From positions 18,164,698 through 18,228,697 of the forward strand of contig JAJEKV010000016.1 of assembly GCA_021234155.1 (NCBI GenBank): a stretch of 64,000 nucleotides of DNA, written 5' to 3'. Below are positions 9,702 through 21,109 of the stretch, in pieces; the stretch's first letter is position 1; the number at the start of each line of letters is the position of its first letter. The position numbers were made by a program, and so were the translations under genes. A model generated the notes under the pieces. That model made no database searches, was not told where the DNA came from, and was given only the letters and a program-made list of their open reading frames with translations. The DNA comes from Isoetes taiwanensis (Eukaryota > Streptophyta > Lycopodiopsida > Isoetales > Isoetaceae).

Positions 9702-10263
9702 ATTTAACGGTCTAGAAAACAGGTGGGGATAGGCTGGTCAAGAGAGAGAAGGTAGAGGAAAGTTTGGAGGGAAAAAATGAGGTGTCAGAGATATTTAAAG
9801 AGGAGGGTCCCTGAGAATATTCTCCTACCATAATTACCCCCATTTATTAGCCCCCCTTATTAATTACAAGATATTTAGTGCTTATTTAATTATTAATATA
9901 TATGTTAAATCCATATTAATTGATATTATACTTGAATTTCGAATTTTTTTTTCTAATGGTTCGAAGTGCAATCTATGAATTTGCGCCATTTTTCACCTGG
10001 GTCTCCAATTGGCATGATTCTTCGACCCATTTTAGGTGAAATTTGATGCAGATGCATGATTTTCACTCCAAATTTACTAGAAGGTGCGTTTGACTCACTC
10101 AAACCTTCGTCTAACACTTAACCTAAGTCCCGACCCACTACCTAGGAGAAAATTTTTCCCCATTTTCGCGGTTCGATGGTGGAAATGTTTATTTCACACC
10201 CCTATAGGCCTGTTAGACTACTTCATGGTTATGGTCGATGCTAGTTCTTGGTCAACCAAGAAC
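9702..10263 (-). other. Gypsy-1 5' leader
   Basis: About 560 bases between the PBS and ORF A, AT-rich in 9770-9960, with no coding region. It should contain the packaging and leader sequence of the genomic RNA, but I see no specific signal. Confidence 0.5.
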
Positions 10264-10276
10264 ATGCTCGATACCA
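10264..10276 (-). promoter_or_regulatory. Gypsy-1 primer binding site (tRNA-iMet-like)
   Basis: On the minus strand it reads TGGTATCGAGCA, one deletion away from the initiator tRNA-Met PBS TGGTATCAGAGC. It sits one base inside the inferred 5' LTR boundary. It primes minus-strand DNA synthesis. Confidence 0.7.
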
Positions 10277-10277
10277 T

Positions 10278-11925
10278 TGTGACGCTCCTCGCTAAACATA
10301 CACGGCCCCAGTAGGTATACCCGGCGAAAATCCCCATCCGGCTCATCAACCGCGATGGGCCCTTCCGTCTACCCCGCACCACGAGATGACTCCTAGTGCG
10401 GGGAGGGAACACTGAAAGGTGTCTTGCGCCTCCGTCCCCCTATGGGCTCCTATAACAGCCCGAGGCGATAACACGTCGAGAACTAGCATCAAACATATAC
10501 AAATACTACCTCTGAGGGTAGTGCATCACACATATACCAATGCAAAGATGATAATCATAAGCCATAAAACATGAGGGCTCCTACCCTGGTTCCACTCATC
10601 GGGAGGATGACCCGACTAGCTAGGCCTCAAGATAGAGCGAACCGAGTCATGGCAATGGCGGGGCGGGGTATAGAACAATGGCTAGGGTTGACCACTCCAT
10701 CCGCCCCTCCCGTGCATACTTTGCGATGGGCTAGATCAGGCTCGACAGGACTCTAGCCTTCCGGATACGCAATCCCATGGCATCACCCATCCGGGACTAC
10801 TCCGTGTTGCATCTCCCCGTCCGATGAGGCGAGGAAGGGTTGCATCTCCCCTTCCTGTGGTCTAGAGGTGCCGTGGGCGGCTAGAGAATCGTGGCGACAC
10901 CGCGATTGTTGACCGGCCCCGAACCCCCAAAACGAGAGCCAAGCCATCACTTGCAGCTCTCGAGAGGCACAACACCATTGCCCGGTGAGGTGTCCGGACC
11001 CATGCTCGCCCACACGAAGTGACCGACCATAAGCCTAGCCCACTATGGGATCCCCCGAAGCCCCCACTCGGCAGGGATCCTCCCTCCACTTTCCCTCTAG
11101 CCCCGTTATCTGGTGCTGAGTCATATCATAGCCTCAATAGCCTGGTGGGCTCCTATGCACAGGCCGCAACTAATAGGAACTAAGGGATCTACTCTAGGAA
11201 CATACTACATATGGCCCTAGGTCTCTACCCCCCTTCCCAATACAAGAGGAGCAAACATGATCAACCATCAACATATAATCATCACATCATGAGAATAATC
11301 ATAAGAAGAACATCTTAACCTAATCATACAACTATCTAATAGTTAGGGTTCCTTGATTAGGGTTCAAGATGTTGAATATGGGTTCTAGGATGGCTCTACT
11401 CTAGATACAAAATACTAGCACACCTGGAATGCTAATTCCAGATGAGCTATCACAACTACTACCCTACATACCTGCTCCTGATGCTCTCCCTCCAGATCCG
11501 GGCGCCTCCATAGTCGTCGACTCACAAGCTGCGGTTCCTCCTCCAAGAACGGGTCTACCTGGCCAAGCTCTTGCAGCAGCCTACGCCATTAACGCGATGT
11601 TCAAACGGGGTTTCGAACAAGTAGGTGAGTCTCACGGGTCTTTGGGGCTGGAAAGAGGTCTAGGGTTAGGGTTTATGCCTATATAAGTTAGGTCCACCTA
11701 GGATGCCACGTGGCACCAATCGGGTGAGTCCTGTGTGGCGGTGCCCCAATAGGTTAAGGCCACATGGATAATGGCTTAACCTATGGTTGGCTAAGTTATG
11801 AGAATAACTTGGCCATGCCCCCTAGTGCCACCCTTATGGTATACAAGGCTATGAATGATAGACTTGTATAGTGACGGATCCAGGAATATACGTATTTATA
11901 GCGTATATTCCCCTGGACCGTCACA
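10278..11925 (-). repeat. Gypsy-1 5' LTR (about 1.65 kb)
   Basis: The right end is shared with the 1-502 copy. The left end is inferred from the PBS and from matched inverted ends: TGTGACG at 10278 and CGTCACA at 11919-11925. On the minus strand a TATA-like ACTATACAAG lies near 11860-11870. The plus strand carries a better TATA box, CTATATAAG, near 11680 (also in the other LTR near 255), so antisense transcription is possible. The LTR is GC-rich in its inner two thirds. Confidence 0.8.
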
Positions 11926-14100
11926 TAAGAACAACATAATAAATAAATAACCTATCTTTCGCCTGGTCCCTTTTATACAAGTCTGCTGGCTTGATACATT
12001 ATTTGTGCATATCTTCTCTAACAATGCTGCATGATTATTGCTCTCTGATTATAGTGTAGATGAAAATGTAATCTTAGATCCAAGATTGCATCAGATTCTG
12101 AATTTAACATTTTTTTGCAGCGTTTTCTCTGTTTCTTCTTCTCCAATACCACCTAATGATTCTTGCCATATTACAAGTCATTCTGTGCTATTTTTATTTC
12201 TTTGATGCTATGCTTGAATGGAAATAGCTTGATAGCTGTAATTATTGTATATGAAAGTTACTGATGTATGTAGTGTTGTTTTGTTCAAGCATAATTCTTT
12301 CTGGCCTTTTCTAATGCAATATTTGAAATCTCAGATTTTGCAAAAATAAACGTGATAGTAAATGCACATTTGGGGATGGGGATGATCCCGATTGACATGC
12401 TTCTAGAATGAGTTGCCAGATTATTGAACAAAGGTGAAGGAATACAACAGGAAGCATTTGATCTTTTGTCCTCAATAGGCCAAGAGAAATTAACCTCTGT
12501 GGCATTCATTAAATCAGGCATGCCTCACTGTATATTGCTATTAAATCAGGGAGCTGTTGCTGACTATCTGGGTAAGTATAGACATAACAATTCTTCTTTT
12601 TTTCTTGCTTTTGGCTACACATCGGTGCTTATTTAATTCTATATATTTAATTTCCATCTCCATTCGAAAATGCAGAGACGATTCTCAAGCCAAAGGGCTG
12701 CTTTTCAGGCAAGCTATACATTGTCACAAGGTTGTGTTTTGCTGCACAAGGTTGCTATTCATGTAGTTGGCTGAGACAGTTGGAATTTAGTATGCGTCTT
12801 TGATTGTTGCCACTGTCACCATGCCTATCCATTACAGAGTCGTCTACGAATCTAAGGTCTGTATTTATAATACTATGATTATCTTCCAATTTATTACCAC
12901 CTCAAAAAGTTTACTTTGGAAAAAGCCAACTCTACAATGGAAAGCCACGTGACTTCAGTTTTAAAGATAAGTATGTAATAAAGATAGCATATATTAAATG
13001 CTTACAAGCCCAATTTATAAAGACAGAGGAAAGATGTTCTTAAAACTCCATGTGAAGCAGCCGGTTACCAGTGGCAATTACCGCATCAACAAACAAGATT
13101 TGGGATTTGGGTCCCATGTATTGCCATTAAACTTTGATCTATAATGCCTATGATATTATACAACACCTGCATCATCACAGCAACTGCAACTACACAGGAA
13201 ATACAGGTTCAGGAAAATGATCTGCCAGTCATCATGATCAATGTTACATTTCCATTTTTAATCTACTGATCTATGTCACATGTATCATCAATGTTACACA
13301 ATGCAGCTAAGGATAATGCGCAAATGCTGACTATATACGTCTGCATAATATGTACATTCAAAATGGCAAGTTCTTATTGGCAGAATAATATATCTTAGCT
13401 AATGTCCAATGAAAATTATAAGTTACTACTATTGGTAAATAGATATTTCTTAGCTAATGATTTAAAAGAGAGTTTCTCCTATAAACAAAGTTGTCAAACA
13501 AAGTTATTATGGCTAATAATAAGTGTTATATGAAATCTTGAGGTCATAATTAAACTTGGGTTTATCATTAATAGGTTTCCAACCTATGCAATATTTGAAT
13601 ACTAAAATAATTGAACCTATGCAATTCAAACATGTTTGATAAATTGCACATTTATGGTTTGGGATGAAGCTACAGGTTTAGGATTTAAGGATTTGAGTCA
13701 TTCATGTTCTAGAATTTATTACATCATGAATGCTAATGATCATAGAGTATCTCACACATAGATCATGCAATGCTATCAACCATGCCATCATACCGCAAAT
13801 TTAGTGTTTAGTGCTTATGTTTAGGGATAGGATATCATGACTATGTATCACTTAAATTTACAACTTTTAAAGATGGAGTCCAACATGGTGACTTACCAAG
13901 GTCTGTTTTGCTAAGAAACCCTGACACCCATTACATCTACATACACGATTATATCTACAACCCTTTACACTTGGCACTCTATTACATCTATGCGCATAAT
14001 TGCATTTCTAGCTCTTTAGTGCACCTATAAACTCTATTACGTCAAGCCATTCCACACGTCCAGGACTAATGCCCGGCATCGCCGGGCACACGTTTCTAGT
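11926..14100. other. Intergenic or intronic DNA
   Basis: AT-rich sequence. Apart from one candidate exon at 12420-12571, I see no coding region, RNA gene or clear repeat. Confidence 0.5.
12420..12571 (+). CDS. Candidate orphan exon, unidentified gene
   Basis: A 152-base open segment between a good acceptor (TTGCCAG) and a consensus donor (G|GTAAGTATAG). It reads LLNKGEGIQQEAFDLLSSIG then KSGMPHCILLLNQGAVADYL. The pattern of a hydrophobic helix, then a Gly-containing turn and LLLNQGA resembles an armadillo-type helical repeat, but one repeat is too little to assign. A possible next exon starts after the AG at about 12674. I see no other exons of the same gene. It could be a gene relic or a chance frame. 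Confidence 0.3.
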
Positions 14101-14903
14101 CAGGGTTAAATTTGAACGTTGTAGTACCATTCTGGAGCCCTCTAGCCATGCAGAGAACGGCACTTCGTTTTGTATCCATGCAAAAGAACGGCAACATAAA
14201 AAAGTGCCATTCAAACCGAACAATGCTATCATTTTTAAAAATTTCTAATTTTAAACATATTATTATATATATATAATATTTTATTCTAATTATTTTATTT
14301 GCGAATATTTTTCCATACAAATATCATATGTAGTTGTCATATCATGTATGTATAATGTCTGTACAATACAATGTATTATCTAACTAACTATTATTAAATA
14401 AATTTTTGGTTGGTTGGCTTGGAATTTAGTGGTGGTGCACGATTTGAGAAAAAGTTGGCAACCACCATTGTTGAATGAAAAATTAAAAATTGCCCTTTTT
14501 TCAAACTTGATCGGCGGTGATGGACCTGTCCTTTTTCTTGATCCTTCCTCCCGACTCCCGCCCGCCCATACAGATACAGTCATTACAATGGTCTCGACTA
14601 CCTCTGTGGCAACCGATCTGCTGAAGCAAAAGCAGCAGGAGAACAGAAGTACGATTTGGATTGGAAGTCTCTGAGATTTGAAAGTACGATTTGGAGTCAT
14701 TGAGTATTATATTCGATAAAGCAAATTCATGGTTTGGTTATTGAGTTTCTGGTTAATTTGTTAATCTATTGTATTGAGTGGCAGCCAAAAAATTTACCAT
14801 GCAGTAGAATGGCAACGTTAAAAACAACCATTAAAACCGAAAGAGAAATTTTTGAAGTGCCCTTCAAAAGAATGGAAGGGCTTCCATGGAAATTTAACCC
14901 TTG
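14101..14903. mobile_element. Possible non-autonomous TIR element (about 0.8 kb)
   Basis: Ends are inverted repeats: CAGGGTTAAATTT at 14101 and AAATTTAACCCTTG ending at 14903. The CA-GGG ends resemble hAT termini. Subterminal parts of both sides share motifs such as CCATGCAG and GAATGGCAAC. No transposase frame is visible, and flanking 8-mers do not match, so the boundaries or class are uncertain. Confidence 0.4.
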
Positions 14904-14914
14904 ATTGAAATCCC

Positions 14915-15408
14915 GAGCGTCTTAAATATCATCTCAACAACTGTCATGTTTGATCCAGCATGAAATCTGAAAAAATCCGTGTGTTTTTTCCATCGTTTTG
15001 GCTTTAACATGACAACACAGAAAAAATTCGTTGTTTACAAAAACACCGAGTATTTTATTTGGTTCAAACATGACCTTGGATGATACGCTAGGTTCACAGA
15101 ATGGGGCTTACTCTCGCCTTGCCACCCTTTTCTCCCTTGCTTATTTTGTTTCACCTACTAAAATCCCGAGCGTCTTAAATATCATCCACTGTAACATGAC
15201 AGTGGTTGAGATGATATTTAAGACGCTCGAATCCCGAGCGTTTCGAGCGTCTTAAATATCATCCACTATCGTGTTTGAACCAACGTGAAATCTGAAAAAC
15301 TCCGTGTGTTTTTTTCCTTCGCTTTGGCTTTAACATGACGACACAAAAAAAAACTCGTTGTCCGCGAAAACACCGTTCAAACATGAGCGTGGATGATATT
15401 TAACGCTC
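14915..15408. repeat. MITE cluster with GAGCG...CGCTC ends
   Basis: Three related units. 14915-15089 and 15245-15408 are about 165 bases each; they start GAGCGTCTTAAATATCATC and end with its inverted form, and share an interior around TTTGGCTTTAACATGAC. Between them, 15168-15228 is a near-perfect 61-base palindrome made only of the two ends, probably a deletion derivative. A related fragment lies at 21715-21840. No coding capacity. Confidence 0.75.
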
Positions 15409-15459
15409 GCTGAAATCCAATGAAAATGTTTATTCACTCTGCACAAGTTAGTAAATGAA

Positions 15460-15816
15460 TTGGCATTTGTTAAGATTTTTCGAGATACTCACCTTTAGAT
15501 TAGACCAATGAGGTGACTAGAATGTGTATCAACTGCTTATTCAGTTTCTCCTACTGTGGGTTGGCATCTGTTAAAATTTTTGGAGATACTCACCTGCTTA
15601 AATAGATTAGACCAATGAGGTGACTAGAATGTGTATCAACTACTTATTCTGTTTCTCCTACTATTCTTATATGGTTTAGTCCAATGAAACTGTTTGAATT
15701 TCATTTATTCACTGCGCATATTAGTCAAAACGGTTGGCATCTATTAAGATTTTTGGAGATACTCACGTTCTTAAATAGATTAGACCAATGAGGTGACTAG
15801 AATGAGTATCAACTCC
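15460..15816. repeat. Three-copy direct repeat
   Basis: Copies begin TTGGCAT at 15460, 15561 and 15733 and share the block AGATACTCAC...AGATTAGACCAATGAGGTGACTAGAAT. The first two are about 101 bases apart, the third 172. From 15817 to 16571 I see nothing recognisable. Confidence 0.75.
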
Positions 15817-16769
15817 TATATAATTCATCTTGGCTAAATTTTAAGAGAATATTCTTTGTCAGCGTTCCAAAATTGAGGCTTTGGCAACACAGTCGTAAAA
15901 TTTATCATGTTTGGGCAGTCGTCAATAATGCTTATGCCTCTGCCGAAAGTAAAGGTTATAGGTCTAATCGAGGCTGATAACCAAAAATGCGGGACTGAGG
16001 ATGTATGTCCGAGATCAGATATTTTTGTTTATCAGCCTTGGCCAGTCCGATAACCTTACCTTATCAGTACTGGGGAGTACCCTAACCAAAAACTAAGGAC
16101 TTTCTCTTCATACACAAGAGTCCATTAAGAAATATCTCTGGCAGCAAACGACCGTCGACAATGTCATCTGTCTGCTTTGCTTCCAAGTCGGGTGATACTC
16201 TTACGACTTCATTTTGTGCATATTAAGAACAACAAATGTGGAGGCAAAAAAATCGATGTATTGTCAAAAATGGGAAATGGAAGTTGGGTATGCTTTTATT
16301 TTTGGTACTATATGTGCTTCTTGGTTTGTTAGCAGCTCATGCTCTTGTTAAAACAAATGCTCTTATGAATTTTAACCATATCTGACAATTAGAGAGCTGC
16401 ATTGTTCTTCAAATGCAATGGCAAATGTTCTGACCATAAAATTGTTGGATTATAATAGATAGAACTTTCTAAGGTCCAATAGATAAATCTAATATGAGAA
16501 CAAATGAACAATAATTATGAATAATACTGTGTTCAATAGTCTTAAACACAAATAACAAACTTATAGACGATTATTCATATTCGGCAGCAAGGCATTCATC
16601 GCCCTTGATGAATCCGACTACACAAATCTCATGTATACTTTTTCTTCTTATAAATTTCAATGTGGCGGACACCGATTCATAAGAATCTAGGTGCCAAAAC
16701 CATATAGCAAGTTTCCTTGCTTGGCTAATCCAACAGGGGAAAGGACTCCATGCCAATGCACACGAGGCC

Positions 16770-17400
16770 TTGCAAAATTGTGTATACGAGTTGGAGCGGC
16801 AGAAACAATTCCAGCAGGAGCTGGGCTCTCGGCTTCAGAAGGCGAAGGCAATCTCAGGCACCTCAGCTGCCATCCATGCTCAAGCACCCATGCGAAGTCA
16901 GTCTAGGCGGGCACCACGACGCCCTACTTCACCATTCCCTCCACGCCAACAGGACCCTCCTATTCATGGACACCGGACAGCGCCTTCAACTCACACACAA
17001 CAGCCGGTACATGTTGTCCCAGCAAACGTTGATCCACGTGAACTTAGTGAACGCAGACGGAGAGGTCATAATTTGGTGATCCGTGGCCTGCCAGAAGAAG
17101 AGGGAGAGCATCTCATTCACCGACTCCATGATGCAGATCATCAATCGTATGATATTGCCTAGGCCTGTACACATTGCTCGAGTCAGCTGTCATGGTGCTC
17201 CACGTTCTGCCTACAACCATATTGTCATATTCACGATTTTGGATATGCAAGTGCGGGATGCCATCTTTGGCTGAGGCAAGCAATTGAAGGGAACATCCTT
17301 GTATGTGGACCGAGACCTCACCCCAACAAGAACAAGAGTCCCGCGGGCATGAGCTCACCAAGGTTTGAGGCATCCGTCAAAGGAGGAGGAGCTGGGACTA
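16770..17400 (+). pseudogene. LINE-A ORF1 (L1-type RNA-binding protein)
   Basis: It starts with a short coiled-coil-like segment (YELERQKQFQQELGSRLQKAK), then a basic Pro/Arg linker. The core begins RRRGHNLVIRGLPEEEGE, typical of the RRM of L1 ORF1 proteins. After a frameshift near 17110 the sequence reads PRPVHIARVSCHGAPRSAYNH, then DMQVRDAIFG, a stop, and KQLKGTSLYVDRDLTP. This matches the L1 ORF1 C-terminal domain pattern (RPRPVLVKF, RD.VL, LKGT.IYVNEDL). Function: nucleic-acid chaperone of the LINE ribonucleoprotein. A Pro-rich low-complexity stretch follows to 17690. Confidence 0.7.
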
Positions 17401-17668
17401 GTTGAGGCAAGATGCACGTTTTTCGCTCACTGAATGTTGCTGCAGACCCTCCGGGCCATTCAATTGCAGCCCCCACCTCCTCTGATCATGCTCCTCCACC
17501 GTCTCCTCCAGCCCCACGCCCTGCTGCCATTTGCTACTACTTCTCGGTCATATGCCACCCCAACTCTTCTTGCTTCTCACTCTGCCCCAACCCCTCTTGC
17601 TTCTCACTCTGTCCGCATGACTTCGATCTCCCTACCTTCCCACTCTTCCCCCACAACTCAATGCGTGC

Positions 17669-18420
17669 ATGCCTCTGCTACTAACAAATAGGGAATGTGC
17701 CTTGGTGGTCTCACAGGAATTGTCGAGGGTTTCCCATGGCGAAGGGGATAGTCTCAACTCTGTTCTTTGCAGATATGGATCTCATCTTCCTCATGGAGAC
17801 ATGGGAGCCGCGTGGACCACAAGGCTACCCGATCTTCTAGGCTATCAACATTTCTCGGTCTTCAATAGATGCACGGGCAAGAGGGAACATAGAGGGTTGC
17901 CCGTTATTACGAGGAGTCTTTGGCACGGTCGGTCTTCCCGCACAAGATTGATGCAGACACAACCAGGTACTTGTGGGTGCGGGTGCGAGAATTGTAGTGG
18001 CAACCCTCTCTTCTTCGTTGCTTGCTACTTTCCACATGCAGAAAGCAACTTTTACCATGCCCACTCAGATGTGGACAGGCTAGCTCCATATGTCGATCTA
18101 TATGATGACATACAACAACATAGACAGTTGGGTAGTGTGGTACCCCCTGGGGACTTCAATGCACGGACAGGAGTAGAGCAGCCCATGAGACTTGATCCTT
18201 TGGCTCATGATGTGTTACAGCTGCGTCCCACGGAGGCGGCTTGGCCACGAACATCAGATGATAGTCAGGTCACGCGCTTTGGCAGGCAGTTGCTTCTACT
18301 ATGTGGTGTCTTTGACTTGGTAATTTGTAATGGCCTGGCACAGTGGCCTTCCTCCTGTAAGTGCACATGCAGACAAGAGAATCAGGGTGGAGGATCTAGT
18401 GTGGTGGAGGCACAGACAGT
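17669..18420 (+). pseudogene. LINE-A AP-type endonuclease domain
   Basis: Frames shift several times. Near 17775 one frame gives DMDLIFLMETW, the metal-binding Glu motif of APE-type endonucleases. In the adjoining frame LFFVACYFPHAESNFYHAHSDVD corresponds to the strand before the central motif, and VVPPGDFNARTGVEQ (near 18140-18180) is the GDFN catalytic motif. DLVICNGL follows. The SDH motif is missing or lost by deletion near 18370-18450. The enzyme nicks the target DNA to start target-primed reverse transcription. Confidence 0.75.
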
Positions 18421-18465
18421 AGAGATGAGGAGACCGACTCAGATCACCTTCCACTCTACCTTTAG

Positions 18466-20208
18466 TTGGCTTGGCAGGCTGCTAGAACCCCTTCTATGGC
18501 AGCCCCTCGTATACCTCACTTGCGATTGGATTATGAGCAAGCAAAGGATTATGCTGATATGCTCATAGATGACCTTTCAGAAATTTTGCAGGCCCCCACG
18601 CTAGAGCAGCAAACGGGTCAGCTGATTGAGCTACTTGGTACTGTCGCAGAAAGATGTTTTGGGATAACATGCCCGAGAAGTATCACAGGGACTGCAACAT
18701 TCCCGCGTAATCGGTGGTTTGATGCTGAGTGTAAGGAATACAAATGCCGGCTCTGCCAGATCACAGATCCTGCAATGCGCCCACATACCACCACACAGTA
18801 TCGTGCTTTCTTGAAGGCAAAGAAATCTCAGTACATTGCACGTCATCAAAGGGAAATGTTTTACATGTTGAAAAGCCATCCTAAAACCTTTTGGCACAAG
18901 GTTCTTCGAAAGCCAGCCCAGCAGTGGGAACAATACTTGCAGCAACTCTATGATCCTCAAGGGACACGAGCACTCATACCCCCACAGAATGGTCTGACAT
19001 TAGAAATCACAGAGGATGATGTTACCCAGGGTCTGCAGCGTTTGGCCAATGGGAAAGCAACGGACCTGGATGGTATGCAGGCAGAGTTGCTCAAGTAGGC
19101 AGGGGAGCCTATGGTACCAGTCCTAACCGCTATGTTCAATAGAGCACTACAGGAAGGATTCCCCCAACAGTGGACCACAAGCAGAGTTGTCCCCATTTAC
19201 AAGGCAGGAGATCCACATAGTCCAACCAATTACCGAACAATCATGGTCAGTTCGGTGTTTGCCAAATTGCTAGCTGGCATTATTGAGCAACAGTTGACCA
19301 GGTGGGCAGAAGCAACAGGTATGCGAGCTCTCACGCAAGCAGGGTTCAGACCCCCGCATTCAACCATTGATTATATCTTCACGTTGAGGACTTTGGTTGA
19401 GGATAGCAGAAATCGTCGGTGGGACCTGTATTGTTGCTTTGTTGACTTTGCGAAGGCTTTTGACACTGTGCCTCGGGAAAAGTTATGGGAAAGATTGTGG
19501 CAACTGGAGGTTCCTGTGGATATGCAAAATGCAGTATACATGTTGTACGAGAGTTGTTCAGGTCAGATTCGGATGACGGGACAACCATTCACTAGCAATA
19601 TTGGGGTCCGCCAGGGATGTCCTCTTTCCCCAACATTGTTTGGTCTGTACATTGACCAGTTGGAACACTGGCTCATGGACAATGGGAGTGGCGGGACCCA
19701 ACTTTTGCATCAAGTCATCAGGCAACTCATCTATGCAGATGATGTTGACCTCTTAGCTCATACTCCAGAGGATATGCAGTCTCACCTAGTGGTCCTAATC
19801 TCATCCTCGTGCCATCCAAGGCCCCCTTCATTCACTTATCGAGGGCAACAAGTGGAGGTGACACCCACCTACAAGTATCTGGGAGTGGAGTTTCCTTCTA
19901 CACTATGTTGGGACACTTACATAAGATTGCGTGTAGCAGCAGGCTGGAAAGCACTTTATGCAATGCAGAACAATAACCACATAACAGAATTGTATGATTG
20001 GGGACATCAGGCACATCTGTTCAGGGTATTGGTAGAGCCCGTTCTTTTGTACGGGGTTGAAGTCTGGGGCCCAGTGGTATCCCTTGCTACTTGGAACGAC
20101 TTAAAACAAAAGGCCTTCTTAGCAGGCACTTTCGTGAGTGAAATCCACGGTCCCATATCAAATTTTGTTGCGGAGATGGGTTTCCGCCACTTCACCGAAG
20201 GCCCTTGA
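18466..20208 (+). pseudogene. LINE-A reverse transcriptase
   Basis: One frame of about 580 codons with a single in-frame TAG at 19096-19098. Recognisable RT blocks in order: LQRLANGKATDLDGMQAELLK; VVPIYKAGDPHSPTNYRTI; ALTQAGFRPPHSTIDYIFTL; CCFVDFAKAFDTVPREKLW; GVRQGCPLSPTLFGLYIDQL; and the active site LIYADDVDLLAHT. After YADD a short deletion removes part of the thumb; compare LINE-B, where VNLAKTKVLL is retained. SFTYRGQQVEVTPTYKYLGVEF then resumes the family pattern. With the stop and deletion this copy is inactive. Confidence 0.93.
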
Positions 20209-20559
20209 TAGACACATCGCCTATTTCGAAGGTGGTAAATATGGATGATGATCGCGTCACCGCGACTTGGCTTATGCAAAGGCAATGGGACCACAACGAC
20301 TCAAGAATTGTTGGAAGGATAAAAGTGTGCGCGGGCTAACTAGATGGAATGTCCAGAGCACATGTGCATCCGTGGTAAACAGAGGCGCATCGCGACAACT
20401 GAGATGTTACCTTGATGCTTGTTTCTCCAGCAAGCTTTGGGATTCCCGGCCTGGAGCAAGCTTCTCAAAACAAAGACATTACAAGCAAAGACATAAATCC
20501 CACATTAGAACGAGGCCCACGGCGGCTACCTACGCTCATATCGCCCCATGAAAAGTGCG

Positions 20560-21100
20560 TGCATATCGCTTCCATTCGCGACAGTGCCCATCATCTCCGT
20601 GATTGAGACAGTCGATGGATTGGGGAGCCACCGGGATAGGGTTTGTCGGTCTGCGGACGGAGTCAAGTAGGGATGAGTGTCACACTTTCCGTAGCTGCCC
20701 GGCATATGATCGATTCGGACACGCTTATGCTCGAGCTTGATTAGACCCGATGAGCGCTACACATGATAATATGGGCGCCACTTCGGTTAAGCCACTCGAA
20801 TCATACATTCAGAAGTACTAGACTTGAGGGCTCGATATGCCCCGATCAACCATTTAATCGTTGTCGCTAGCCTTATTGTCCGCCACCGGGTTTCCCCTAA
20901 AACCCCTTCCGGCGGGGTTTTTTAATCAAGAATGTAATCTTCTGCGCTTTTGTATTGGGTCCCATAGGCCGATTGGTCTCCGTGGACGATAAAAACAATT
21001 CTATTCTATTCTATTCTATTCTATTCTATTCTATTCTATTCTATTCTATTCTATTCTATTCTATTCTATTCTATTCTATTCTATTCTATTCTATTCTATC
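20560..21100 (+). repeat. LINE-A 3' end: His/Cys motif, hairpin and TTCTA tail
   Basis: Near 20665 the sequence gives DECHTFRSCPAYDRF, the C-terminal E-H-C motif of these LINEs. At 20900-20930 lies a hairpin (AAAACCCC, 7-base loop, GGGGTTTT). Then comes a block conserved with LINE-B (GGGTCCCATAGGCC and TGGTCTCCGTGGACGATAAAA). The tail of TTCTA repeats runs from about 21000 to 21098. The conserved 3' block is probably what the RT recognises. Confidence 0.8.
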
Positions 21101-21109
21101 TATTCATAT

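Larger units (their letters stand above)
1..11925 (-). mobile_element. Gypsy-1: Ty3/gypsy chromovirus, truncated by window start
   Basis: An LTR retrotransposon read on the minus strand. The first 502 bases match 11431-11925 as a direct repeat, which gives the two LTRs. Next to the left copy is a polypurine tract (on the minus strand), and next to the right copy a primer binding site resembling the initiator tRNA-Met 3' end, so the 5' LTR is on the right. On the minus strand the order is 5' LTR, PBS, extra ORFs A, B and C, gag, protease, RT, RNase H, integrase, chromodomain, PPT, 3' LTR. The domain order and terminal chromodomain define a chromovirus. Full length should be about 13 kb because roughly 1.15 kb of the 3' LTR lies outside the window. 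The target duplication cannot be checked. The 4 kb of sense ORFs ahead of gag is unusual for this group. Confidence 0.92.
16581..21100 (+). mobile_element. LINE-A: non-LTR retrotransposon with (TTCTA)n tail
   Basis: A plus-strand element of about 4.5 kb with ORF1, AP endonuclease, RT, a C-terminal His/Cys motif and a tail of some 20 TTCTA units. TATTCATAT occurs just before it (16572-16580) and just after the tail (21101-21109), a 9-base target duplication. It is related at the protein and 3' UTR level to LINE-B and, more distantly, to LINE-D in this window. The L1-like RRM-type ORF1 and pentanucleotide tail differ from the poly(A) L1 with DUF4283 ORF1 usual in plants. All frames are interrupted. 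Confidence 0.88.

Noticed and set aside
14041-14100. GCCCGGCATCGCCGGGC hairpin as a terminator
   Set aside because: Not meaningful in a plant nuclear genome without other evidence; it lies next to a TIR element.
21000-21100. TTCTA repeats as a telomere or simple satellite
   Set aside because: The run directly follows a LINE 3' UTR and ends at the target duplication, so it is the LINE tail.
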